Shown here piece after piece: positions 1-6,927 of a DNA stretch of 35,162 bases. The notes below the pieces were generated by a model. It worked only from the letters and a program-made list of their open reading frames with translations, ran no database searches and was not told the DNA's origin. The DNA is from Streptomyces inhibens (GTDB taxonomy: Bacteria; Actinomycetota; Actinomycetes; Streptomycetales; Streptomycetaceae), in NCBI RefSeq assembly GCF_003389455.1, contig NZ_QUAC01000053.1, positions 49,315 through 84,476 on the forward strand, written 5' to 3'. Every line of letters starts with the position of its first letter. Position 1 is the stretch's first letter. The translations under genes were made by a program, and so were the position numbers.

Positions 1-71
1 TGTCGACCCGTCAGATGGAGGGACCGGAAAAACGGGCGGCGGGTTCGTTGTGCCGGAGGGATCCGTGCCCC

Positions 72-1799
72 TCATCCGGCCCCGCCGGACGATGCCCCCG
101 CAGCGGTGGTGTTGAGGTGCGACGGGGTACCGGCGGCTGGTTCCTTGCGGACGAAGGCGCGTCGTAGGGCGTGGTAGGGCTGGTCCGGGTCGTAGAAGAT
201 GCGGTGCATACGGGCCAGTTCGTGCTCACGGTAGGCGGCGAGCGGCCGTTCGGCCTCGTCGCGTTCCCGGTCGGCCTTCTTCATGGCGATCCGGGCCTGG
301 GTCGCGGGTGACGATGCCAGCCGGACGGCGAGGTGGGCGGTCTGTGCGGCGAACTCCTGTGGGGCGCAGTCGATGAGACGGTCCACCAGGCCGAGTCGCT
401 GCCCGGCCGCCGCGGTGATCGGCAGGGCGCGTTCGGTGAGCTGTGCGGCCACCTCGGGTCCGGCCCTGCCGGGCAGGGTGTACGTCCAGTATTCCGAGCC
501 GTAGAGCCCCATCAGCCGGTAGTGGGGGTTGAGCACGACGGCCGAGCGGCACCACACCTCGTCGGCGGCGAGGGCCAGCATCGCCCCGCCGGCCGCGGCA
601 TTGCCGCCGAGCGCGGCGACCACCAGCCGGTCGGTGGTCGTCAGGACGGCATGCACCAGGTCGTCCATCGCGTTGATGTTGGCCCAGGACTCCTCGGCGG
701 GGTCGGCTGCGGCCTCGATGACGTTCAGATGGATGCCGTTGGAGAAGAAGTCCCGTCGGCCGCCGAGGACCAGCACAGAGGTCGGCCGGGCGCAGGCCTG
801 GCGGTAGGCGGCGAGCAGCCGCCGGCAGTGGTCGGTGCTCATCGCGCCGCCAGGGAAGGAGAACTCCAGCAAGCCGGCCGGGCCGTCCTCACGGTAGCGG
901 ATGTCGGTCCAGGTGCGGGGGCCGTCGCCGGGGGCGAGCGGTGCGGGGACCTCGGGCACGGGTGGGAGACGGTCGCCCAGCGCCAGGGTGGCGGGGAGTT
1001 TGACGGTGCCGGGCTGCCCCGGGGCGCGTGGCGGCCGCAGTTCCGGGATCCATACCGCGCCGTCGGCGGTCGCCCGGCAGATCGCGCCACATCGGGTGGC
1101 GAGCAGTTCGCCCGGCCGGCCCGTCAGGGTGTCCTCCGGGTGGCCGCCGTGCAAATACCAGGTGCCGCCGAGCAGTTCGTCCCGTACGCCGGGCCGCGAG
1201 TCGGCGGCGCGCAGCTTGCGTACGACGGTGTCGGTGGGGTCCATGTGCCAGTCGATCCGGCGGCGGTCCTGGCGGAAGGGTGGCCGGGGGCGGCCGGGTT
1301 TCGCGGCGGCGGGCAGCGAGTCCTGCGGCTGCGGGCGGTGGGTGCCGGACGCACAGCGTTCGACGGCGGACAGCACCGCCTCGATCGCGGCATCGGCGAT
1401 CTCGTTGCGGTACAGATCGCTCTTGCCCACATCGGGGACCGGGCAGCTCGCCGCGGCCCAGACGTCACCGGCGTCCATCTCGTCATTGGCCTGCAGGACC
1501 GTGACGCCCCATCGGTCGGCGCCCAGGTGTACCGCCCAGTCCACCGAGGACGGGCCGCGGTCGCCGACGGGGCCGGGGTGCACGATCAGGCAGGTGTACG
1601 CGGACCACACCTCACGGGGGACGGCCGTCTTGAGCATCGGCGCCACGATCAGATCAGGCGCATGACCGCGTACGACCTCGGGGAGCGGCGTCTCTCGCGT
1701 CACCAGCTCCACGCTCACATGGTGCCCGCTGTCACCGAGTTCGGCGTACACGCGCTGCGTCAGGCTGTTGAATGCGCCGGCGATGAGCAGAATGCGCAC
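72..1799 (-). CDS. hypX: HypX/HoxX-type hydrogenase maturation protein (formyltransferase + crotonase fusion)
   Basis: The protein has 575 residues in two domains. The N-terminal ~280 residues resemble 10-formyl-THF-dependent formyltransferases, with a HPG motif at 74-76 followed by D80-R81-GPSS-x-DWA, which is diagnostic of HypX. Residues ~300-540 are an enoyl-CoA hydratase/isomerase fold with GSEYWTYTLP, also typical of HypX. In known HypX proteins these domains convert a formyl group, via formyl-CoA, to the CO ligand of NiFe hydrogenase under aerobic conditions. I chose the GTG at 1799 because the family begins at MRILLIAGAF and AGGGGG lies just upstream; reading further upstream adds unrelated residues. 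No hydrogenase structural or hyp gene is in the window, though some could lie left of base 1. The gene is divergent from the RiPP-like locus, so a role there is possible but only inferred. Confidence 0.85.
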   Translation of the reverse strand: MRILLIAGAFNSLTQRVYAELGDSGHHVSVELVTRETPLPEVVRGHAPDLIVAPMLKTAVPREVWSAYTCLIVHPGPVGDRGPSSVDWAVHLGADRWGVTVLQANDEMDAGDVWAAASCPVPDVGKSDLYRNEIADAAIEAVLSAVERCASGTHRPQPQDSLPAAAKPGRPRPPFRQDRRRIDWHMDPTDTVVRKLRAADSRPGVRDELLGGTWYLHGGHPEDTLTGRPGELLATRCGAICRATADGAVWIPELRPPRAPGQPGTVKLPATLALGDRLPPVPEVPAPLAPGDGPRTWTDIRYREDGPAGLLEFSFPGGAMSTDHCRRLLAAYRQACARPTSVLVLGGRRDFFSNGIHLNVIEAAADPAEESWANINAMDDLVHAVLTTTDRLVVAALGGNAAAGGAMLALAADEVWCRSAVVLNPHYRLMGLYGSEYWTYTLPGRAGPEVAAQLTERALPITAAAGQRLGLVDRLIDCAPQEFAAQTAHLAVRLASSPATQARIAMKKADRERDEAERPLAAYREHELARMHRIFYDPDQPYHALRRAFVRKEPAAGTPSHLNTTAAGASSGGAG

Positions 1800-2193
1800 G
1801 GCAGACCCCCTGGAGCTGGAACCGATGAGCGGGTAACTGGTCGTGATCGTTCCCCACCCGTGGCCGTGGGCCCCGGGACCTGCTGGGCAGGTCACCCGAA
1901 CGACGGCCGCCGTGCGGCGCAATGCCGCACCGGGCGCGCGCGGACGGTCCGTTCTGACTGCTCGTCATATGGTTCCGCGGTTGATCATCTCGACGCAATT
2001 CCGCCAAAGTTGGCGCGCCGGGCACGCTTCCACGGACGGCGGCATTGCGCTTCATTGACATTCGCTTGGTCATTCTTTTACTTTCGGTGCAGCGGCATCA
2101 GCGCAGGTCAGCGCCGTATGCCCGGTCCGGGGAAGGCGACCACTGCCGCCGCCCGGGCCCCGTCCGTCTTCCGCACTCTCACCGGAGGTCCCC
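1800..2193. other. Divergent intergenic region between hypX and the precursor-peptide operon
   Basis: This 394-bp stretch separates hypX (leftward) from the precursor gene (rightward). It holds the hypX ribosome site just above 1799, a good sigma70-type promoter for the rightward operon at 2055-2084, and a leader of about 100 nt. Reading frames across it are long only because GC is high, and none has a convincing start. No repeat or regulator palindrome was recognised. Confidence 0.6.
2055..2084 (+). promoter_or_regulatory. Promoter of the precursor-peptide operon
   Basis: A consensus -35 TTGACA (2055-2060) is followed after 18 nt by TACTTT (2079-2084), which fits TAnnnT. Transcription would start near 2091, giving a leader of about 100 nt before the ATG at 2194. 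The local AT-richness stands out in this GC-rich DNA. Confidence 0.6.
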
Positions 2194-2349
2194 ATGGAGC
2201 AGCTCATCAAGAAGATGGCCCAGGACACCGTCTGGCAGAACTGGCTCGCCGCCAACTCCGCCACACAGGCGGCGAAGAACGGCTGCATCAGCGCGGCGCC
2301 CAAGGCCGGCTGCATCAGCGCCACGCCCAAGGCCGGCTGTATTTCCTGA
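2194..2349 (+). CDS. Putative RiPP precursor peptide with three GCIS core modules
   Basis: A strong ribosome site (GGAGG at 2184-2188) precedes an ATG encoding 51 residues. Residues 1-28 form a charged, helical leader-like part (starts MEQLIKKMAQ, with W14 and W17). From residue 30 the sequence becomes strictly modular: GCISAAPKA, GCISATPKA, then GCIS at the C-terminus. Each unit has one Cys and one Ser, and Lys-Ala separates the units. This architecture (leader plus tandem core repeats) is typical of ribosomally made, post-translationally modified peptides that release several products or carry the same modification several times. No match to lanthipeptide, lasso, sactipeptide, thiopeptide or linaridin cores is evident, and no enzyme of those classes is adjacent. 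The next genes (PaaK-like ligase, W-H protein, MFS exporter) are co-directional and are the natural modification/export candidates. The modification itself is unknown. Confidence 0.75.
   Translation: MEQLIKKMAQDTVWQNWLAANSATQAAKNGCISAAPKAGCISATPKAGCIS
2281..2346 (+). repeat. 27-nt tandem repeats encoding the core modules
   Basis: Two 27-nt units (2281-2307 and 2308-2334) and a 12-nt partial third unit (2335-2346) encode nine-residue modules starting with GCIS. Units 1 and 2 differ at few positions. The third uses different codons (TGT ATT TCC against TGC ATC AGC), so the peptide rather than the DNA seems conserved there. Confidence 0.85.
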
Positions 2350-2367
2350 GCGCCACTCCCACCGATG

Positions 2368-2424
2368 GCCCGGGAGCGGGACGGCGGCGCTTCCCCCGCC
2401 GCCGGTCACCGCCCGCTCCCGGGC
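2368..2424 (+). terminator. Two-tier hairpin between precursor and downstream genes (attenuator)
   Basis: Outer arms GCCCGGGAGCGGG (2368-2380) and CCCGCTCCCGGGC (2412-2424) pair perfectly over 13 bp. Inside, CGGCGGCG (2382-2389) pairs with CGCCGCCG (2397-2404) around a 7-nt loop. It starts 19 nt after the precursor stop and ends before the ligase gene, with no U-tract. Such a structure can end most transcripts after the precursor gene and let a minority continue into the enzyme genes, giving excess precursor. It could also stabilise the 3' end of a short precursor mRNA. Confidence 0.65.
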
Positions 2425-2480
2425 ACCGCGCCCCGAATTCCCCCTGCGGGCACCCCGTTCCGAGCGTTGACGAGGAATCC

Positions 2481-3743
2481 ATGGATGGTCAGCCGACCGC
2501 CGAGGTCATCGAGCAGATCCGCGACATACCGATCTACCGCGAGTCGCTGGCGAAGGGCTACTTCCCCCTGCTCGACAAGCCGGAGATCGCGCGCGGCTTC
2601 CCCGACAACTGGATGACGCCCCGGCTGGCCGCGGCGCTGGAATCCGGCGAGGCGGAGTTCGTGCTCTCGACGGGCACCAACCACGCCCGGATGCAGATCA
2701 TCCGGCCCCCGTATTTCCTGCTGCGCTCCTATTACCGGCTGTGGAGCGAGCACCCCGATATCGCCCATACCTGGGAATCGGGCTGCCGGCGCGTCTCGCT
2801 GACCACGGTGCTGGCGACGGAACACGTGGCGCGGGTCAATGCCGCACGGCGCGGCGTTCCGCCGGAGCCGGTCCCCACTCTCGACGACCGTTGGCTCGAC
2901 GAACGCACCTGTTATCTCAATCTGCGGCTCGACCCGGCGCAGTGGGAGCGCGCCGAGGTGGTGCGGATGCTCGGCGAGATCCGGGCCGCCCGGCAGGCGC
3001 ACCCGCGCGGCTGGTACCACCTCGACTGCTCCGGATACCACCTGGCGCATCTGGTGCGAAAGGTCGGAGAATGGGGGCTGTGGGACGACTTCCCGCCGCC
3101 CGCCAGCATCATCCACGCCTACGAATACACACCGGTCAACGTCCGGCGTTATCTGGAGCAGCACTTCGCCTGCCCGATCATCGATCTGTTCGGCAGCACC
3201 GAGCTCGGCTATCTCTACTTCAGCGACCGCCGCGGCACCTACTGGCCGCATCTCGACAAGATGAGCGTCGAGCTCCATCCGGTCGCTGCCGGAAGCACGA
3301 TCTACCAGCTCATCGTCTCCAGTGTGCGCAATCCCTATATGCCGCTGATCCGGTACCGCTCGGGTGACTGCGTCCGCACACTGGACGGTACGCCCGACCC
3401 CGGAAAGATCGCCCAATTCTGCGGCCGGCAGAAGGAATTGCTCAGCACGCCGCACGGGCCGGTCGCACAGGGCGACCTCGACCGGTGCATCGGCGAGGCC
3501 TCGCCGCACGTCTTCGTGCACCAGTTGCAGCTGACCGGGGATTCCGGTGCGCGGCTGGCGTATACGACGTTCAACGGTGCACCCGTCGCGGCCGCGGAGG
3601 CCGCGGCGCTGGAGCGGGGCATCGGGGAACTGACCGGGCGACGCTGCCGGCTCGACCACCGTACGCACATCCCCATCGGCAAGTCGGGAAAGTACGCCTG
3701 GCTCGCGAACGACGCCAGTAGCACCCGGACAGGAGAGACATGA
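2481..3743 (+). CDS. PaaK-like AMP-forming ligase (ANL superfamily), putative RiPP-modifying enzyme
   Basis: This is a 420-residue protein of the phenylacetate-CoA ligase/coenzyme F390-synthetase branch of adenylating enzymes. Visible hallmarks are a Ser/Thr-rich phosphate loop STGTNHAR (63-70), DLFGSTELGY (235-244, the YGxTE-like adenine motif), YRSGD (292-296, ribose-binding Asp), GRQKEL (315-320, hinge) and IPIGKSGKY (397-405, A10-type lysine). It should therefore activate a carboxylate as an acyl-AMP. The substrate is unknown: either a small acid to be attached to the peptide, or a peptide carboxyl group. The start has GAGGAA five bases upstream. It follows the precursor and hairpin, and its stop overlaps the next start (ATGA), so the two proteins are probably made together. 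No CoA-specific feature could be confirmed. Confidence 0.75.
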   Translation: MDGQPTAEVIEQIRDIPIYRESLAKGYFPLLDKPEIARGFPDNWMTPRLAAALESGEAEFVLSTGTNHARMQIIRPPYFLLRSYYRLWSEHPDIAHTWESGCRRVSLTTVLATEHVARVNAARRGVPPEPVPTLDDRWLDERTCYLNLRLDPAQWERAEVVRMLGEIRAARQAHPRGWYHLDCSGYHLAHLVRKVGEWGLWDDFPPPASIIHAYEYTPVNVRRYLEQHFACPIIDLFGSTELGYLYFSDRRGTYWPHLDKMSVELHPVAAGSTIYQLIVSSVRNPYMPLIRYRSGDCVRTLDGTPDPGKIAQFCGRQKELLSTPHGPVAQGDLDRCIGEASPHVFVHQLQLTGDSGARLAYTTFNGAPVAAAEAAALERGIGELTGRRCRLDHRTHIPIGKSGKYAWLANDASSTRTGET

Positions 3744-4252
3744 CCAGCCGGCCGCGGATATCCGCCGACGATCTCAAGGACCTGCTCGGTGAGGCGCTGC
3801 ACGCCGAGGTCGTGACGTATTTCGACGAAAAGAGCGCCGCGCCCCGGGAGTTCGTGGCGCGTCAGGTCACCGAATGCCTGCGCTATCTCTATCTCGTCTC
3901 CCGGCACCACGACCGGCTCGGCGGGCTGTTCCTGCCGGTCGAGCAGGACATCGACGAGATCTGGCACTACCTCATCCTGCAGACCCGCGAATACCGGGCA
4001 CTGTGCGAGGAGCGGCTGCCCGGACGGTTCTTCATCGAACACCGCAGCATCGCCTACGAGGACTACCAGCAGGAGCCGGGCCGCGAGCAGGCGCTCGAAG
4101 AAGCCCTGCGCTGGATCCCGTTGTACTGCCAGGAATTCGGCCCGTTCGACGAGGGCGCGCTGCCGCACTGGACCATCGTGCGTTTCCTCCATGAGCAGAT
4201 GGGGCTGTCGCTCGCGGATATCGCGGCGCTGGAACCGATGGCAACTCCGTAG
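3740..4252 (+). CDS. Small protein with D-x-x-W-H-x-x-I-L motif (GRDP-like), partner of the ligase
   Basis: A 170-residue soluble protein whose ATG overlaps the ligase stop by four bases. Its central segment DIDEIWHYLILQTREY (70-85), followed by C89 and FFIEHRS (97-103), resembles a motif I know from glycine-rich-domain-like (GRDP/DUF1399-type) proteins, in which Asp/Trp-His, Tyr, Cys and a later His are conserved. No biochemical role is established for the bacterial members. The conserved H76, C89 and H101 could bind a metal or form an active site, but that is inference. The coupling to the ligase argues that it acts with it on the peptide, as a peptide-binding adaptor, carrier or second enzyme. 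It contains no phosphopantetheine (DSL) motif, so it is not a classic carrier protein. Confidence 0.6.
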   Translation: MTSRPRISADDLKDLLGEALHAEVVTYFDEKSAAPREFVARQVTECLRYLYLVSRHHDRLGGLFLPVEQDIDEIWHYLILQTREYRALCEERLPGRFFIEHRSIAYEDYQQEPGREQALEEALRWIPLYCQEFGPFDEGALPHWTIVRFLHEQMGLSLADIAALEPMATP

Positions 4253-4308
4253 GGCCTGTCCCTCACCTCACCCCTGACATTCACCGCCGGTTCGATCGGA
4301 AAGGAATC

Positions 4309-5631
4309 ATGAAGGCACGGAACGGCGCCCCGGCCCTACGCGAGGTGCCGGAACAACGGCGCATTCTGGCCGTGCTGGTCTTCTCGCAGATACTCAGCGG
4401 TGCGGGCCTGGCCGCGGGAATCACCGTCGGCGCACTGCTGGCCGAAGAACTGCTCGGCTCGACGGGTCTGGCCGGCGTGCCCAGTGCGCTGTTCACCGCC
4501 GGGGCCGCGCTCGGCGCCGTCGGCATCGGCCAGGTCTGCCGGCGCTGGGGCCGGCGCCCCGGGCTCGCGCTCGGGTACGGCGTCGGGGCGCTCGGCAGCC
4601 TCGGGGTCGTGGCGGCGGCCGCCCTCGGCAACGCTCCGCTGCTGTTCCTGGCCCTGCTGGTCTACGGAGCGGGCACAGCGACGAATCTGATGGCGCGCTA
4701 CGCGGGAGCGGATCTGGCCTCCCCCGCGCGGCGCGGGCGCGCCGTGAGCACGGTGCTCTTCGCCACCACGCTCGGTGCGGTGGTGGGCCCCAACCTGGTG
4801 ACGCTGACGGGAGAGGTGGCGCACTCCTGGGGCATCCCCCGCCTCGCCGGACCGTTCCTGCTGGCCACCGCCGCGTTCGGGTCGGCCTCGGTGGTACTGG
4901 CCTGTCTGCTGCGGCCGGATCCACTCCGGCTGGCCGAGGCGCTGGCCAAGGACAAGAGCGTGGCGGAGGCCGCCGGCCCGACGGCCGAGGGCCCGGCGGA
5001 CGACTCCGACGAGCCGCCGGCCGCCCGCCCGCGGCGCGCCGGGGTGGTCACCGGCACCACGGTCATGGTCCTCACCCAGCTTGTGATGATCGCGGTCATG
5101 ACGATGACGCCCGTGCACATGCGGGCGCACGGGCATGGCACCCAGGCGGCCGGTTTCGTCATCGCCCTCCACGTTGGCGCGATGTTTCTGCCGTCACCGC
5201 TCACCGGGCTGCTCGTCGACCGGGTCGGCCGGCTGTGGGTCGCCGGCGCGTCCGGTGTGACCCTGCTGGCCGCCGGTGTCCTCGCCGCCGTGGCCCCGCC
5301 GTCCTCCCTTCCCGCTCTGGCCACCGCGCTGGTACTGCTGGGCCTGGGCTGGAACTTCGGGCTGATCAGCGGCACCGCCATCGTCACCGACGCACTGCCG
5401 CCCGCCCGACGCGCCTCGGCGCAGGGGCTGGTGGACGTCGGCATCGCGCTCGCCGGTGCCGCCGGCGGCGCGTCCTCGGGCCTGGTCGTCGTCCTCGGCG
5501 GCTATCCGACGCTGGCGCTGGCCGGCGGGATCCTCGCGCTGGCGGTCGTGCCGGTGGTCGCCTGGTCGGTCCGCCGGCCGCCGCACCCCGCCGCCGGCGC
5601 CGCCCCCCGTACGGATACGGAACGGACATGA
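4309..5631 (+). CDS. MFS transporter, probable exporter of the peptide product
   Basis: A 440-residue membrane protein with about twelve hydrophobic segments, two halves joined by an acidic cytoplasmic linker (~205-245), and the MFS loop motif RRWGRRPG between segments 2 and 3 with its counterpart DRVGR in the second half. The start has AAAGGA upstream and lies 56 bp after the W-H protein gene, so it is likely in the same operon. The family exports or imports small molecules by proton antiport or symport. By position it is the natural exporter or self-resistance pump for the locus. The next gene is 172 bp away with its own possible promoter, so the operon probably ends here. Confidence 0.8.
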   Translation: MKARNGAPALREVPEQRRILAVLVFSQILSGAGLAAGITVGALLAEELLGSTGLAGVPSALFTAGAALGAVGIGQVCRRWGRRPGLALGYGVGALGSLGVVAAAALGNAPLLFLALLVYGAGTATNLMARYAGADLASPARRGRAVSTVLFATTLGAVVGPNLVTLTGEVAHSWGIPRLAGPFLLATAAFGSASVVLACLLRPDPLRLAEALAKDKSVAEAAGPTAEGPADDSDEPPAARPRRAGVVTGTTVMVLTQLVMIAVMTMTPVHMRAHGHGTQAAGFVIALHVGAMFLPSPLTGLLVDRVGRLWVAGASGVTLLAAGVLAAVAPPSSLPALATALVLLGLGWNFGLISGTAIVTDALPPARRASAQGLVDVGIALAGAAGGASSGLVVVLGGYPTLALAGGILALAVVPVVAWSVRRPPHPAAGAAPRTDTERT

Positions 5632-5705
5632 ACTCCCGTCCGGCCGACGGTTGTACGCGGCGCCGGCCCGCAATCCCGTGCGGCCGGCACACAATCGGGG
5701 AAATC

Positions 5706-5735
5706 TTGAAACTTGGCGTCATTTCTCGTTATCAC
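5706..5735 (+). promoter_or_regulatory. Possible promoter before the secreted protein gene
   Basis: TTGAAA (5706-5711) is followed after 17-18 nt by TTATCA/TATCAC in an AT-rich patch between the MFS gene and the secreted protein gene. The -10 match is weak. Confidence 0.3.
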
Positions 5736-5803
5736 GCCGGAAACCTGGATGCTGCACTATTGGGACAGGCTGTAGACGCATGAACGAGCCACGGGGGGCC
5801 ACG

Positions 5804-6223
5804 ATGCGGAAGGACACCGGCATACCGGGCATACCGCTGCCGCGTCGGTTCCGTACTCTCCTGACCGCCCTCGTCGTCGTCCTGGCGTTCCTGCTGGGCG
5901 GTGTGGGGCCCGCCGCCGGTGCGGCGGCCACCGCCTTTGCCGCGCCCGCCCCGAAGCCCGCGGGCGCCCCGCCGGCCGCCAAGCCCAGCTCCGACAACAA
6001 CGAGGAAAAGACCAAGCGCGAGGCCGAACGCGGCCAGCCCCGGGGCGCCGCCCGGACCTCCGCCGGAGTCCCTCACCACCCCGGCCGGCCGCTGCCGCCG
6101 TACACCGCCGGCCCGCCGGCGCCTCATGCCGCCACGGCCTCCGGCGGTCCTTCCGCCGGCAGCTCCACCAAGGCGGTCAGACCGGTCTCACTCCCCGTCC
6201 TGCACTGCGTGTTCCGCTGCTGA
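5804..6223 (+). CDS. Small secreted or membrane-anchored Pro/Ala-rich protein
   Basis: A 139-residue protein with a basic N-terminus (PLPRRFR), a hydrophobic stretch TLLTALVVVLAFLLGGVGP and an AAGAAATAFA region, so a Sec signal peptide or membrane anchor. The rest is low-complexity Pro/Ala/Ser and ends in LPVLHCVFRC with two cysteines. The ATG at 5804 follows ACGGGGGG; an in-frame ATG at 5780 is the alternative. No family was recognised. It lies upstream of the carbonic anhydrase gene in the same direction, with a 93-bp gap. Confidence 0.6.
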   Translation: MRKDTGIPGIPLPRRFRTLLTALVVVLAFLLGGVGPAAGAAATAFAAPAPKPAGAPPAAKPSSDNNEEKTKREAERGQPRGAARTSAGVPHHPGRPLPPYTAGPPAPHAATASGGPSAGSSTKAVRPVSLPVLHCVFRC

Positions 6224-6316
6224 ACGCGGTTGTGGTGGCCTGCCCCACCAACCGCACCTCGCACGTCCTCGCCACCACCCCCACAGTGGCACCACTCATC
6301 AGCAGGAGACCTCCTC

Positions 6317-6919
6317 ATGGAGACCTTCATCCAGCATGCCCGGGGCCTGATGGCCCGTATCGCCGACCGGCGTGACGCCCAGGAAACCTACGGCCGGCTC
6401 GCGGCCGGCCAGTCGCCTCTCGCCCTGTTCATCACCTGCTCCGACTCCCGGGTCATCCCGTCCCTGATCACCGGGGCACAGCCCGGCGAACTCTTCGAAC
6501 TCCGGACGGCCGGCAACGCCGTCCCCGTCTACCAGGAAGGCATGGCGGCCTGCGCGGAGGCCGCGACCATCGAGTACGCGATGCGGGTGCTGCGCGTGGC
6601 CGACATCGTGGTGTGCGGTCACTCGCACTGCGGCGCGGTCGGCGCCAAGGCCCGTGGCGAGGACCTGACCGGCGCACCCGCCGTACGGGACTGGCTCGCC
6701 CAGCAGCTCTCCGACGAGCTGCCCAAGGACGAGGAGCCGACGGTCGCCGCCGCGGTCCAGCAGCATGTGCGCGAACAACTCGACCGGCTGCGCGGCTACC
6801 CGTGTGTGCAAGAGCGCCTGGCCGCCGGCGAGGTGACGCTGCACGGGTGGTTCTACGAGGTGCACACCGGCCTGGTGGCAGCACATCAGCCGGCCTCCGA
6901 CCTGTTCCTCCCGCTGTGA
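6317..6919 (+). CDS. Beta-class carbonic anhydrase
   Basis: A 200-residue beta-carbonic anhydrase. The zinc ligands are C41 (in TCSDSR), H102 and C105 (in GHSHCGA), and the D43/R45 dyad is present, so it should be active in CO2 + H2O <-> HCO3- + H+. The start has AGGAG seven bases upstream. Its stop lies 8 bp before the start of the SulP transporter gene, a pairing seen widely where the transporter moves bicarbonate or sulfate. There is no signal peptide, so it is cytoplasmic. Confidence 0.92.
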   Translation: METFIQHARGLMARIADRRDAQETYGRLAAGQSPLALFITCSDSRVIPSLITGAQPGELFELRTAGNAVPVYQEGMAACAEAATIEYAMRVLRVADIVVCGHSHCGAVGAKARGEDLTGAPAVRDWLAQQLSDELPKDEEPTVAAAVQQHVREQLDRLRGYPCVQERLAAGEVTLHGWFYEVHTGLVAAHQPASDLFLPL

Positions 6920-6927
6920 AGGCAAGC

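Noticed and set aside
2045..2470. 141-residue open frame overlapping the precursor peptide gene
   Set aside because: It starts upstream of the transcription start, has no ribosome site and is Arg/Pro/Ser-rich. The in-frame repeats of the 51-residue ORF explain the region better.
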